Assembly (NCBI RefSeq): GCF_900114925.1
Contig: NZ_FOUR01000006.1
Span: forward strand, 124,001-188,000
Length of the DNA stretch: 64,000 nucleotides
Direction: 5' to 3'
Origin: Marinobacter pelagius
Lineage (GTDB): Bacteria > Pseudomonadota > Gammaproteobacteria > Pseudomonadales > Oleiphilaceae
Shown: positions 10,495-20,630 of the stretch, piece by piece
How the letters are laid out: the number at the start of each line of letters is the position of its first letter
How positions within the stretch are numbered: position 1 is the first letter of the stretch
Program-made: the position numbers and the translations under genes
The notes under the pieces: generated by a model
Told to the model about the DNA's origin: nothing
Seen by the model: the letters and a program-made list of their open reading frames with translations, nothing else
Databases searched by the model: none

Positions 10495-11247
10495 TCACTC
10501 GGCGGCCGGAGCGGCGCCTTCCGCGTCTTCGCTGACTTCTACGAACTCGTCAGCGCCTGCGCCGGCAGACTGGGCTGCTTCGAGGCAGGTGTCAGCAACA
10601 GCTTGCACGTAGATCTGGATGGCGCGGATGGCGTCATCGTTACCCGGGATCACGTAATCAACGCCGTCCGGATCACTGTTGGTATCAACCACACCGATAA
10701 CGGGGATGCCCAGCTTGTTGGCTTCCTTGATGGCGATACGCTCGTGGTCCACGTCGATCACGAACATGGCGTCCGGCAGGCCGCCCATGTCCTTGATACC
10801 ACCGATAGAACGCTCCAGGCGGTCCATTTCACGGGTGCGGTCCAGGGCTTCTTTCTTGGTCAGCTTGTCGAAAGTACCGTCCTGACTCTGGGTTTCCAGG
10901 TCACGGTAGCGACGGATGGACTGACGGATGGTCTTGTAGTTGGTCAGCATACCACCCAACCAGCGGTGGTTTACGTACGGCTGACCGGCACGCTGAGCTT
11001 CTTCCTTGATGATCTTGGCGGCGGAACGCTTGGTACCGACGAACAGGATCTTGTTCTTGTTCTCTGCCAGCTGCTGAACAACCTTCAGCGCTTCTTCCAT
11101 GGCAGGAACAGTCTGCTCGAGGTTGATGATATGAATCTTGTTGCGGGCACCGAAGATGTACTTGGACATTTTCGGGTTCCAGTAACGGGTCTGGTGACCG
11201 AAGTGAGCACCTGCCTTGAGCAGGTCACGCATATTTACCTGAGCCAT
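10495..11247 (-). CDS. rpsB: 30S ribosomal protein S2
   Basis: Ribosomal protein S2, 250 residues, with the conserved start [19 protein letters not shown] and the [11 protein letters not shown] segment. The C-terminal tail is alanine- and acid-rich ([10 protein letters not shown]). AAAAGG precedes the ATG. It is the first gene of the long minus-strand operon; map is divergent. In E. coli S2 autoregulates rpsB-tsf through its leader; whether that holds here is not shown. Confidence 0.98.
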   Translation of the reverse strand: MAQVNMRDLLKAGAHFGHQTRYWNPKMSKYIFGARNKIHIINLEQTVPAMEEALKVVQQLAENKNKILFVGTKRSAAKIIKEEAQRAGQPYVNHRWLGGMLTNYKTIRQSIRRYRDLETQSQDGTFDKLTKKEALDRTREMDRLERSIGGIKDMGGLPDAMFVIDVDHERIAIKEANKLGIPVIGVVDTNSDPDGVDYVIPGNDDAIRAIQIYVQAVADTCLEAAQSAGAGADEFVEVSEDAEGAAPAAE

Positions 11248-11359
11248 GATATTTACCTTTTAGCTTCGGGTTAGGCCTCCACGCGTCCGATTGACCCAAC
11301 CAGCTCCTGTATAAACAGAAGAAGGCACCCTGGGACAACGTGCCGACACGTGTGTGAAT

Positions 11360-11400
11360 TTGCCGGATTCGTTTCCGGCGGGCGCGTTTATACCATAAAT
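11360..11400 (-). promoter_or_regulatory. Likely rpsB promoter with GC-rich discriminator and leader
   Basis: On the minus strand the sequence TGGTATAAA (revcomp of 11387-11395) reads as an extended -10 (TGn plus TATAAA). A GC-rich stretch (ACGCGCCCGCC) follows, as in growth-rate-controlled ribosomal promoters. About 140 bases of leader then run to the rpsB ATG and include a GCCGG/CCGGC hairpin. No convincing -35 box was found. The call rests on the -10 match and position only. Confidence 0.5.
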
Positions 11401-11498
11401 CGGCCTGACAACGCCATTAATTTTGGCAAGAAGCTTCCTTGTACGCAGCTTCCCGCGCCCTTAAAATGCTGGTTTGGTTCAAATCAACAGGAAGCCCG

Positions 11499-12269
11499 AT
11501 GCAGGTATCGATAAAGACCCCGGAAGAAATCGAGAAAATGCGCGTAGCCGGCCGCTTGGCGGCCGAAGTTCTGGAAATGATCGACGAGCATATCAAGCCC
11601 GGCGTTTCCACCGAAGAACTCGATCGCATTTGCCACGACTATATCGTGAACGTTCAGAAGGCCATTCCCGCACCTCTCAATTATAAGGGGTTTCCGAAGT
11701 CCATCTGCACGTCGGTCAACCATGTGATCTGTCACGGCATCCCGTCCGAAAAGAAAATTCTGAAGGACGGCGACATCCTCAACATCGATGTCACCGTGAT
11801 CAAGGACGAATACCATGGCGACACCAGCAAGATGTGGATCGTGGGCAAGCCCAAGCCCGGCACCGAGCGTCTGATCCGGATCACCCAGGAGTGCCTATAT
11901 AAAGGCATTGAGCTGGTGAAGCCCGGAACCCGACTCGGCGATATCGGCAACGTGATCCAGAAGCACGCCGAAAAGCATCACTATTCGGTGGTCCGGGATT
12001 ACTGCGGCCATGGTATCGGCAAGGTGTTCCACGAAGAGCCCCAGGTGATGCATTACGGCAAGCCGGGCACCGGCCTGGAGCTGCAGGAAGGCATGACGTT
12101 CACCATCGAGCCAATGATCAACCAGGGCAAGTACCAGACCAAGCTGCTGCCGGATGGCTGGACCGTGGTCACCAAGGACCACAAGCTGTCCGCCCAGTGG
12201 GAACACACCATTCTTGTGACCGCCGATGGCCACGAGATTCTGACCAAACGATCGGAAGAGTCCTTCTAA
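11499..12269 (+). CDS. map: Type I methionine aminopeptidase
   Basis: Removes the initiator methionine from nascent proteins. The start at 11499 (MQVSIKTPEEIEKMR) follows CAGGAAG; the open frame reaches further upstream without support. The 256 residues contain the metal-binding segments NIDVTVIKDEYHGD, CGHGIGKVFHEEP and FTIEPM, typical of the type I family. It is divergent from rpsB, a frequent arrangement, and its stop is immediately followed by the glnD start. Confidence 0.97.
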   Translation: MQVSIKTPEEIEKMRVAGRLAAEVLEMIDEHIKPGVSTEELDRICHDYIVNVQKAIPAPLNYKGFPKSICTSVNHVICHGIPSEKKILKDGDILNIDVTVIKDEYHGDTSKMWIVGKPKPGTERLIRITQECLYKGIELVKPGTRLGDIGNVIQKHAEKHHYSVVRDYCGHGIGKVFHEEPQVMHYGKPGTGLELQEGMTFTIEPMINQGKYQTKLLPDGWTVVTKDHKLSAQWEHTILVTADGHEILTKRSEESF

Positions 12270-14915
12270 GTGGACCGAAACGACCTGGAACACCGCATCA
12301 GCAATGACCCCTCCCCAGTTTCCGCGGCAAGGGAACTGTTAAAGGAAAGGTATACCGCTGATGCCAAGGCGTTTCGCCAGGGCGCGGATGTCCGGGCCCT
12401 CGTCCATTCCAGGGCGGATACGATCGACACGGTTCTCAGACTGATCTGGAACCGTTACCCCTTTGCCAGCTCCGAGGATATCGCGCTCATTGCCGTTGGC
12501 GGCTATGGGCGCGGCGAGCTGCACCCCCATTCCGACATCGACCTGCTGATCCTGACTCGCGACGGTATCCGGGAAGAATGGCAGGACGACCTCGGCGCCT
12601 TCGTGACCCTGCTCTGGGACCTGAAGCTGGATATTGGCCACAGCGTCCGCAGCATTGAAGAGAGCATGGCCGCCGCCCGGGAGGATGTCACCATCCTCAC
12701 CAACCTGCTGGAAACCCGGACCATCGCCGGCCCGGACAGCCTTAGGCAGTATCTGAGTGAACAGGTCTACTCGGATGATGTCAGCACCGATCGCGACTAT
12801 TTCATTGCCAAGCGCGCGGAGCAGCAGGAACGCCACAAGAAGTACGGCGATACCGAGTACAACCTGGAGCCCAACCTCAAGGGCTCACCCGGCGCCCTGC
12901 GGGACATCCAGACCATCGGCTGGATCACGAAGCGCCATTTCGGCCTGCAGAACATTGCCGACCTGACCCGCTTCAGTATCCTGACCGAAGAGGAGCATCA
13001 GATCCTGTACCAGGGCGAGACTCTGCTCTGGCAGCTTCGCTATGGCCTGCAGCTACTGGCGGACCGGAACGAGAACCGCCTGTTGTTCGATCACCAGCGC
13101 GCCCTGGCCGAGATGCTCGGTTACCGGGACGAGGGGAAGCGTCTGGGCGTCGAGCTGATGATGCAGTCCTACTACCGCACTGTGCTGGCCCTGGCCGAGC
13201 TCACCGACGTGATCCTCCAGTACTATGACGAGGCCATCCTCGGCGCCGGTGACGAGGACGACATCCAGCCCCTGAACAAGCGCTTCCAGATCCGAAATCG
13301 CTATATAGAAGCGGTGAACAACCAGGTGTTCGCCTACGCGCCCTACGCCATCATGGAAATTTTCCTGCTGATGGCCCAGCACCCGGAGATCAAGGGCATC
13401 CGGGCGACCACCATCCGCTCCCTGCGGGCACACCGGCACCTGATCGACGACGCCTTCCGCACGGATCTGGCGGTGACCACCCTGTTCATGGAACTGCTGC
13501 GCACCCCCCATGATCTGGACCAGACCCTGGGTGCCATGAAGAAGTACAACGTGCTGGGGCGCTATCTCCCGGAATTCGGTCAGATCATCGGCCAGATGCA
13601 GCACGACCTGTTCCACATTTACACGGTGGATGCCCACACCATGCGGGTCATCCGCAACATGGTGCGCCTGAACCGGGCCGAGACCCAGTCGGAATACCCC
13701 CTGGCGTCTCGCCTGATTCATCATCTGCCGAAGCTCGAGACGCTCTATATCGCCGGCCTCTACCATGACATCGCCAAGGGCCGCGGTGGTGACCATTCCG
13801 AACTGGGTGCGGTGGATGCGGCGGCGTTTTGCGAGCGGCATCACCTGAGCGAGCGGGACACCCAGCTGGTGTCCTGGCTGGTGGAGAACCACCTGTTGAT
13901 GTCCATGACGGCCCAGCGCAAGGACATCTCCGACCCGCAGATCATCCATGCCTTCGCCAAGGCCGTGCCCAGCCAGGCACACCTGGACTACCTGTACATC
14001 ATGACGGTGTGCGACATCAGCGCCACCAACCCGAAACTGTGGAACACCTGGCGGGCTTCCCTGCTGAGGCAGCTGTACATCGAGGCCAAACGGGCCCTGC
14101 GCCGGGGTACCGAAACCCCGGTAGACCGGCAGGAATGGGTGCGGGCCACCCAGTCCGAAGCCCGGGAAATCCTGCACGCCCAGAACATGTCAGACGAGCA
14201 GATCGACCGGGTCTGGGACACGGTGGACGAAGATTATTTCCTCCAGGATTCCACGGTGGATATTGCCTGGCAGACTGCGGCCATCATCCGCCACGGCGAT
14301 AACCCGGGCCCGCTGATCCTGATCCGCGACACCCGGGGCGGGCCCTCCGAGGGCTACTCCCAGATCATCATCTATATGAAAGACCGGGTCGCGCTGTTCG
14401 CCGCCACAACGGCGGTGCTGGAGCAACTGAACCTCAACATCGTGGACGCCCGCATCAGTTCCGGTGAGGGGCCGTTCTCGATCAGCTCCTACGTGGTGCT
14501 GGACGAACAGGGCCAGCCCCTGGGCGTGGACCCAGCCCGCAAGGAGCGGGTACGCAAGCGCCTGATCGAGGAACTGGACGATCCAGAGGACTATCCGGAC
14601 ATCATCCATCGGCGCACGCCGCGCCAGCTCAAGCACTTCGCCTTCCCCACCGAGGTGACTTTCTCCAATGACACGGTCAACCAGCGCACGGTAATGGAAG
14701 TGATCACCCCGGACCGCCCGGGCCTGCTGGCCCGCATTGGTCAGGTGCTGCTGGAGCACCGGGTTCGCCTCACCAACGCCAAGATCGCCACTCTGGGCGA
14801 GCGGGTTGAGGACGTGTTCTTTGTTACCGACGAGCACGGCGGCCCGCTGAGCGATCCCACGAAATGCCAGGCCCTTCAGGACGCCCTCTGTAAAATGCTG
14901 GACGATATTCAATGA
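12270..14915 (+). CDS. glnD: GlnD, PII uridylyltransferase / uridylyl-removing enzyme
   Basis: Senses glutamine and uridylylates or deuridylylates PII proteins. The 881 residues show an N-terminal nucleotidyltransferase domain (GGYGRGEL at 77-84, then D89 and D91 of HSDIDLL), a GlnD linker, an HD hydrolase domain (YHDIAKGRGGDHSELG, near residue 500) and two C-terminal ACT domains (about 700-780 and 810-881). The start is GTG directly after the map stop, with no gap, so translation is probably coupled to map. Length and domain order match functional GlnD proteins. Confidence 0.97.
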   Translation: MDRNDLEHRISNDPSPVSAARELLKERYTADAKAFRQGADVRALVHSRADTIDTVLRLIWNRYPFASSEDIALIAVGGYGRGELHPHSDIDLLILTRDGIREEWQDDLGAFVTLLWDLKLDIGHSVRSIEESMAAAREDVTILTNLLETRTIAGPDSLRQYLSEQVYSDDVSTDRDYFIAKRAEQQERHKKYGDTEYNLEPNLKGSPGALRDIQTIGWITKRHFGLQNIADLTRFSILTEEEHQILYQGETLLWQLRYGLQLLADRNENRLLFDHQRALAEMLGYRDEGKRLGVELMMQSYYRTVLALAELTDVILQYYDEAILGAGDEDDIQPLNKRFQIRNRYIEAVNNQVFAYAPYAIMEIFLLMAQHPEIKGIRATTIRSLRAHRHLIDDAFRTDLAVTTLFMELLRTPHDLDQTLGAMKKYNVLGRYLPEFGQIIGQMQHDLFHIYTVDAHTMRVIRNMVRLNRAETQSEYPLASRLIHHLPKLETLYIAGLYHDIAKGRGGDHSELGAVDAAAFCERHHLSERDTQLVSWLVENHLLMSMTAQRKDISDPQIIHAFAKAVPSQAHLDYLYIMTVCDISATNPKLWNTWRASLLRQLYIEAKRALRRGTETPVDRQEWVRATQSEAREILHAQNMSDEQIDRVWDTVDEDYFLQDSTVDIAWQTAAIIRHGDNPGPLILIRDTRGGPSEGYSQIIIYMKDRVALFAATTAVLEQLNLNIVDARISSGEGPFSISSYVVLDEQGQPLGVDPARKERVRKRLIEELDDPEDYPDIIHRRTPRQLKHFAFPTEVTFSNDTVNQRTVMEVITPDRPGLLARIGQVLLEHRVRLTNAKIATLGERVEDVFFVTDEHGGPLSDPTKCQALQDALCKMLDDIQ

Positions 14916-16111
14916 ACCAGAATCTTGACCGATTACACCCCTACCCCTTTGAAAAACTGGCCAAGCTGAAGGCCGGCATCAGCGTGCCCGAGCACCTGGC
15001 GCCGATTTCCCTGGGGATTGGTGAGCCCAAGCACCCTTCGCCGGAATTCGTGAAGCAGGTGATCGCCGACAACCTGGACAAGCTGGCGAACTACCCCACC
15101 ACCAAGGGCACCGATGAACTGAGACAGGCCATCGCCGACTGGGCCACCCGGCGCTTCAAGCTTTCTGCAGGCTCGCTGGACCCGGCGGCCAACGTAGTGC
15201 CGGTGAACGGCACCCGTGAGGCGATCTTTGCGCTGGTACAGGCGGTGATCGATACCCGCAAGCCGGCCAAAGTGGTGAGCCCGAACCCGTTCTACCAGAT
15301 CTATGAAGGCGCGGCCTTCCTCGCCGGCGCGGATCCGGTGTACCTGGCCTGTGATGCCAGCAATGGCTTCATCCCGGATTTTGATGCGGTGCCGGAAAGC
15401 GTCTGGGAAGACTGCCAGCTGCTGTTCCTGTGCTCCCCCGGCAACCCCAGCGGCGCTGTGATTCCACGGCAGACCCTGGCCAAGGTGATCGAGCTGGCCG
15501 ACCGGCACGATTTCCTGATCGCTTCCGACGAATGTTATTCGGAACTCTACCCGGACGAGGGCAACCCGCCCGAAGGCCTGCTGCAGACCTGCGCGGCACT
15601 GGGCCGGGATGATTTCAAACGCTGCATCGTGTTCCACAGCCTGTCCAAGCGCAGCAACCTGCCGGGCCTGCGCTCCGGCTTCGTGGCCGGTGATGCGGAC
15701 GTGCTCAAGGGCTACCTGAAATACCGCACCTACCACGGCTGCGCCATGCCCATCCACAACCAGCTGGCCAGCATCGCCGCCTGGAACGACGAAGACCACG
15801 TGCGCGAAAACCGCGCGGCTTACCGGGCCAAGTTCGAGGCCGTCGTGCCCATCCTGCGGGAAGTGATGAACGTCGACTTCCCCGACGCCGGCTTCTACCT
15901 CTGGCCGGAAACCCCGATGGACGACGAAACCTTCGCCCGGGAGCTGTCCGCCCAGCAGAACGTCCACGTACTGCCCGGCCGCTACCTCTCCCGCACCGTC
16001 GATGGCCACAACCCCGGCGAGAATCGGGTGCGTATGGCGCTGGTGGCGCCGCTGGAGGAGTGTGTGGAGGCGGCGAGGCGGATTGTGGAGTTTGTGAAGG
16101 CGAACAATTGA
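14912..16111 (+). CDS. dapC: Succinyldiaminopimelate aminotransferase
   Basis: PLP enzyme that transaminates N-succinyl-2-amino-6-ketopimelate in the succinylase branch of lysine/meso-DAP synthesis. The 399 residues have a fold-type I aminotransferase pattern: LCSPGNPSGAV, the aspartate of SDECYSEL and the PLP-binding lysine in HSLSKRSNLPGLRSGF. The ATG overlaps the glnD stop by four bases (ATGA). The role is supported by dapD and dapE downstream; a general aspartate-type aminotransferase would be the alternative. Confidence 0.92.
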   Translation: MNQNLDRLHPYPFEKLAKLKAGISVPEHLAPISLGIGEPKHPSPEFVKQVIADNLDKLANYPTTKGTDELRQAIADWATRRFKLSAGSLDPAANVVPVNGTREAIFALVQAVIDTRKPAKVVSPNPFYQIYEGAAFLAGADPVYLACDASNGFIPDFDAVPESVWEDCQLLFLCSPGNPSGAVIPRQTLAKVIELADRHDFLIASDECYSELYPDEGNPPEGLLQTCAALGRDDFKRCIVFHSLSKRSNLPGLRSGFVAGDADVLKGYLKYRTYHGCAMPIHNQLASIAAWNDEDHVRENRAAYRAKFEAVVPILREVMNVDFPDAGFYLWPETPMDDETFARELSAQQNVHVLPGRYLSRTVDGHNPGENRVRMALVAPLEECVEAARRIVEFVKANN

Positions 16112-16133
16112 AGCTTGGGGGCAAGGTGAAGAT

Positions 16134-16320
16134 GGGGTCAGATGAAAGCCTTCATCAGACCCCTGGGGCTGAACCCGGGGTCAGAGGCAAACCTGGGGTC
16201 TGAAGAAAGCCTTCTTCTGACCCCTTTTTAAGACATACCCCCGGGGTCTGAAGAACGCTTTCTTCTGCCCCCTTTTTCAGCATTAAGTTGGGGTCAGATG
16301 AACAAAGTTCATCAGACCCC
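16134..16320 (+). repeat. Palindromic GGGGTC...GACCCC repeat cluster A (4 copies)
   Basis: Full copies lie at 16134-16163, 16195-16224, 16243-16272 and 16290-16320; a half-arm (GGGGTCAGAGG) is at 16177-16187. Each copy is about 30 bases with 13-base arms. By the mismatch at arm position 7 the first and last point one way (A/A) and the middle two the other way (T/T). The third ends TGCCCCC instead of TGACCCC. The cluster fills most of the 235-base dapC to yffB-like gap, which otherwise shows nothing recognisable. Confidence 0.95.
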
Positions 16321-16346
16321 CATTTTCAAAAAATTTCGGATAAACC

Positions 16347-16691
16347 ATGAAACTCTACGGCATCAAAAACTGCGACACCGTCAAAAAAGCCCGAAAATGG
16401 CTCGACGACCAGGGCATCTCCTACGAGTTCCACGACTTCAAAAAGGAAGGCCTGAGCAGCGAGAAACTCAGCGAATGGGAACAGGCCATCGGATGGGAAA
16501 CCCTGCTCAACCGCCGCGGCACCACCTGGCGCAAACTTCCGGACGAGGTTCGTGATAACATTAACGCCCAATCCGCCCACGACATCATGCTCGAAAACCC
16601 GTCCATTATTAAGCGACCGGTGGTGGAGCGTGGCAGCGAGGTTTTTGTCGGCTTCAAGGCTGACGAGTGGGCTGAAAAAGGGATTGGCTAA
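16347..16691 (+). CDS. YffB/Spx-like ArsC-family protein
   Basis: A 114-residue thioredoxin-fold protein of the ArsC/Spx family, YffB branch. The N-terminal motif KNCDTVKKA has one cysteine (C9) and no CxxC pair or arsenate-reductase arginine triad, so arsenate reduction is unlikely. The C-terminal half has the family segment IKRPVVERG. Its cellular role is not established; glutathione-linked reductase activity has been proposed for YffB. It lies between dapC and dapD as in Pseudomonas-type dap clusters, with repeat clusters on both sides. Confidence 0.88.
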   Translation: MKLYGIKNCDTVKKARKWLDDQGISYEFHDFKKEGLSSEKLSEWEQAIGWETLLNRRGTTWRKLPDEVRDNINAQSAHDIMLENPSIIKRPVVERGSEVFVGFKADEWAEKGIG

Positions 16692-16711
16692 TTTTTGGTG
16701 AAGGTAAAGTT

Positions 16712-16872
16712 GGGGTCAGATGAAAGCCTTCATCTGACCCCGTCTTCGGACCGAACCTGGGAGCTTTCGCGAAGTTGGGGTCAGAAGAAAGCTTTCTTCT
16801 GACCCCGTTTTCAGGTCCGCCCCGAGTTGAGATTTAAAGAGAGGGGTCTGATGAACGCTTTCATCTGACCCC
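16712..16872 (+). repeat. Palindromic repeat cluster B (3 copies)
   Basis: Copies at 16712-16741 and 16777-16806 are perfect palindromes (A/T at arm position 7), one with the GATGAA/TTCATC stem and one with GAAGAA/TTCTTC. The third, 16843-16872, has the T/T mismatch orientation. They occupy the 222-base gap upstream of dapD; the last copy ends about 40 bases before the dapD start. Confidence 0.95.
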
Positions 16873-16913
16873 ATGTTCAGTTTTCAAAGTTCAAAAACAG
16901 GAGCAACCACCAG

Positions 16914-17942
16914 ATGAGTTTTGCATTCGGTATCGGCATCGGCACCCAGAACAACCAGGGCGAATGGCTGGAGGTTTACTACCAGCAGCCGATCATGACC
17001 CCCGACAAGGCGCTGATCGACGTGGTTGAAAGCGCGCTCGATTACCAGGGCGGCAACCAGGCCATCGCGGCCACCGCTGAACAGCTGCACCAGTTCGCCA
17101 ACGCCCTGCGCCAGCTGGGCCAGACCGACCAGGCATCCCTGGCCGAGAAAGCGGCCCAGAGCAAGCGCCCGGTGGTAGTGACCGTCCTGGCTAGCGACGA
17201 CACCGCCTCCAGCACCCCCGAGGTGTACCTCAAGTTGCACCTGATCTCCCACCGGCTGGTCAAGCCCCACGGTGTGAAGCTGGATGGCATCTTCGGCCTG
17301 CTGCCGAACCTGGCGTGGACCAACGAAGGCGCCATCGACCTGAACGAACTGGCCGACCGCCAGCTGCAGGCCCGCATTGAAGGTCGCACCCTGGAAGTGA
17401 AGTCCGTGGACAAGTTCCCGCAGATGACCGACTACGTGGTACCCAAGGGCGTCCGTATCGCTGACACCGCCCGCGTACGTCTCGGCGCCTACGTAGGCGA
17501 AGGCACCACCGTGATGCACGAAGGCTTCATCAACTTCAATGCCGGCACCGAAGGCACCTCCATGATCGAGGGCCGGATCTCCGCAGGCGTAATGATCGGC
17601 AAGGGCTCCGACCTCGGCGGCGGCTGCTCCACCATGGGCACCCTCTCCGGCGGCGGTAACATCATCATCTCCGTGGGCGAGAACTGCCTGCTCGGCGCCA
17701 ACGCCGGCATTGGCATCCCCCTGGGCGACCGCTGCACCGTGGAAGCCGGCCTGTACATCACCTCCGGCACCAAAGTCGCCCTGCTGGACGACAACAACGA
17801 ACTGGTGGAAGTGGTCAAAGCCCGCGACCTCGCCGGCAAACCGGACCTACTGTTCCGCCGCAACAGCCAGACCGGCGCCGTTGAGTGCAAGACCAACAAG
17901 ACCGCGATCGAGCTGAACGAAGAGCTGCACGCGAATAACTGA
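16914..17942 (+). CDS. dapD: Tetrahydrodipicolinate N-succinyltransferase
   Basis: Succinyl-CoA-dependent acylation of tetrahydrodipicolinate in lysine/meso-DAP synthesis. At 342 residues it is of the longer Pseudomonas-type DapD, not the 274-residue E. coli type. The C-terminal half (about 185-310) is a left-handed beta-helix of hexapeptide repeats with glycine-rich turns (SDLGGGCSTMGTLSGGG). ACAGGAGC precedes the ATG. The gene is between repeat clusters B and C and upstream of dapE. Confidence 0.95.
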   Translation: MSFAFGIGIGTQNNQGEWLEVYYQQPIMTPDKALIDVVESALDYQGGNQAIAATAEQLHQFANALRQLGQTDQASLAEKAAQSKRPVVVTVLASDDTASSTPEVYLKLHLISHRLVKPHGVKLDGIFGLLPNLAWTNEGAIDLNELADRQLQARIEGRTLEVKSVDKFPQMTDYVVPKGVRIADTARVRLGAYVGEGTTVMHEGFINFNAGTEGTSMIEGRISAGVMIGKGSDLGGGCSTMGTLSGGGNIIISVGENCLLGANAGIGIPLGDRCTVEAGLYITSGTKVALLDDNNELVEVVKARDLAGKPDLLFRRNSQTGAVECKTNKTAIELNEELHANN

Positions 17943-17984
17943 GTCGGCGCAGATCGCCGCCAGGCAAGGGGCTGATCCACCCCA

Positions 17985-18306
17985 GGGGTCTGATGAACTT
18001 TGTTCATCTGACCCCGAGTTAAAGCTGAAAATGGGGTCAGAAGAAGGCTTTCTTGCACAGGGGTCTGATGAACTCGTTCATCTGACCCCAAGTTAAGTTG
18101 AAAATGGGGTCAGAAGAAGGCCTTCTTCAGACCCCGGAGTCAGCACTCACCCCAGGGGTCAGACCCTGCACAGGGGTCTGATGAACTTCGTTCATCTGAC
18201 CCCAAGTTGATTTTGAAGACGGGGTCAGAAGAACGAGTTCTTCAGACCCCTGGAGTTAGAGCTAGAATTTGAAATTGGGGTCAGATGAAAGCTTTCATCT
18301 GACCCC
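17985..18306 (+). repeat. Palindromic repeat cluster C (6 full copies plus fragments)
   Basis: The 405-base dapD-dapE gap is almost wholly built of this repeat. Full copies: 17985-18015, 18060-18089 and 18173-18203 (T/T orientation); 18106-18135 and 18221-18250 (A/A); 18277-18306 (symmetric). A truncated copy at 18033-18054 loses the last CTGACCCC and runs into GCACA and the next copy. A minimal GGGGTCAGACCC remnant is at 18155-18166. T/T copies are followed after 16-17 bases of related spacer (AAGTT or GAGTT, ending GAAAAT) by a left arm of opposite type, so the unit looks like a paired element. No promoter is evident apart from whatever drives dapE. Confidence 0.95.
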
Positions 18307-18314
18307 GACTTTGA

Positions 18315-19478
<1,164 letters not shown>

Positions 19479-19480
19479 AA

Positions 19481-19633
19481 GAGGTCAGAAGAAAGCTTTC
19501 TTCTGACCCCGGAGTTAGACCGCACCCCAGGGGTCTGATGAACTCGTTCATCTGACCCCAAGTTAGCGTCAAACTCCGAGGTTGATCTGAAAATGGGGTC
19601 AGATGGAAAGCCGGAGGCTTTTCATCAGACCCC
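19481..19633 (+). repeat. Palindromic repeat cluster D (3 copies, one expanded)
   Basis: Copies at 19481-19510 (symmetric, first arm GAGGTC), 19530-19559 (T/T) and 19595-19633 (A/A). The last is 39 bases: its stem is lengthened inside by a further inverted repeat (GAAAGCC and GGCTTTT around GGA). The cluster lies between convergent dapE and slyX. No conventional terminator is seen there, so the hairpins may serve that role. Confidence 0.94.
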
Positions 19634-19674
19634 CGAGTTAGATCCCATTTCCCGGCCTGCCCCCACCCCGTCAT

Positions 19675-19893
19675 TCAATAATGCGGAGGCGGCGTCTCCT
19701 CATCTTCCGGCTTGATATTCGAAGGCGACACATCCTTCAGCTGCTTGTGCAGCAACCGTTTTGCCTCCCACAGTTCCCGGATATCCATTTCCTGCTTGGC
19801 CACCTGCTCACTCAGGGTGTTGATCACTTCATCCTGAAAGGCGATCCGCATTTCGAGTTCGTCGAGTCGGGCTTCGAGGTCTTTCTGTGTCAT
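19675..19893 (-). CDS. slyX: SlyX family protein
   Basis: A 72-residue SlyX-type protein, mostly one coiled coil (about residues 3-50, heptad-like pattern in MTQKDLEARLDELEMRIAF) with a proline-rich end PPPHY that is characteristic of the family. Its molecular function is unknown. It is divergent from the cold-shock-domain gene. Confidence 0.9.
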   Translation of the reverse strand: MTQKDLEARLDELEMRIAFQDEVINTLSEQVAKQEMDIRELWEAKRLLHKQLKDVSPSNIKPEDEETPPPHY

Positions 19894-19916
19894 CGGTTTG
19901 GTCAGCGCTCGGGATT

Positions 19917-20054
19917 ATCTGGTAATATGCCGCTTTTCTCCGCCAGCCTCCCCTTATTTCCGGGATATGGCGGTTTTCACCGGCCGGATGCGTGAGTTTA
20001 CCTGATATCCGGTTTTTTATCGTTAGCGTTACAAAAATGGAGAAGTTACCTTCA
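19917..20054 (+). promoter_or_regulatory. Possible promoter and long leader of the cold-shock-domain gene
   Basis: TGGTAATAT (about 19920-19928) matches an extended -10. The following 125-base leader holds a CCGGAT/ATCCGG stem (19984-19989 with 20007-20012) followed by six T residues, resembling a small terminator. Long leaders are common in cold-shock mRNAs. Both promoter and attenuator are weak calls from sequence alone. Confidence 0.4.
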
Positions 20055-20582
20055 ATGCGTAATCCAGCCAAAGCGATCCTTGTCGCTGTTCTGATCGCGA
20101 TTCCCGCACCATTGATCCTGGCTTTTATTCTGACTGCCACCCCCGAGCCGCTGCGCCTGATTGCTGCCGGCGAAGTGATTGAGGCTCTCGGAAGCAACCG
20201 GGGCATTGCTGCCTACATCATTACCCTGGTCCTGTTTGGCATCGCCGGCTTCCTGGCCGTGGCACTCTCTGCCAAGCAACAGACCGCACAGAGCAATGCC
20301 CGCCGCGCCCCTTCCCGTCCCCAGCGCAATGATGACGAGGACGAAGGCGATTTCGATGACACCACCCCCGAAGGCGATGAAGAAGGCACCGTGAAGTGGT
20401 TCAACGTCAAGAAAGGGTTCGGCTTTATCGTCCGTGACAGCGGTGACGAAGTGTTCGTGCACTTCCGCGCCATCCGTGGCCGCGGCCGCCGGGTCCTGCG
20501 TCAGGGCCAGCTGGTTCGTTTCAACGTGGTTGAAGCTGACAAGGGTCTTCAGGCAGACAACGTCTCAATCCTGAGCGACTGA
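20055..20582 (+). CDS. Membrane-anchored cold-shock-domain protein
   Basis: A 175-residue protein with two predicted membrane helices (about 7-28 and 51-71), an acidic and basic linker (about 75-110) and a C-terminal cold-shock domain (110-175) with RNP1 KGFGFI at 120-125 and RNP2 VFVHF at 133-137. The domain probably binds single-stranded RNA or DNA on the cytoplasmic face of the membrane. The start at 20055 was chosen because GGAGAAG lies ten bases upstream; ATGs at 19992 and 20037 are less supported. The membrane anchor is unusual, since most bacterial Csp proteins are free 70-residue proteins. Confidence 0.85.
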   Translation: MRNPAKAILVAVLIAIPAPLILAFILTATPEPLRLIAAGEVIEALGSNRGIAAYIITLVLFGIAGFLAVALSAKQQTAQSNARRAPSRPQRNDDEDEGDFDDTTPEGDEEGTVKWFNVKKGFGFIVRDSGDEVFVHFRAIRGRGRRVLRQGQLVRFNVVEADKGLQADNVSILSD

Positions 20583-20601
20583 TCCGCCCCTGAAGCCAAC
20601 G

Positions 20602-20630
20602 AAAAAGGCAGCCTTCGCGGCTGCCTTTTT
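20602..20630. terminator. Intrinsic terminator, probably bidirectional
   Basis: GGCAGCC and GGCTGCC form a stem around a TTCGC loop, with A-runs before and T-runs after. It lies between the cold-shock-domain gene and the convergent small gene whose stop codon begins at its right edge, so it can serve both strands. Confidence 0.9.

Noticed and set aside
16347..16691. Arsenate reductase
   Set aside because: Only one cysteine in the ArsC-like active site and no arsenate-binding arginines; it fits the YffB/Spx-like branch.
17489..18091. Minus-strand reading frame across the dapD end and repeats
   Set aside because: Antisense to dapD; its first residues are repeat translation.
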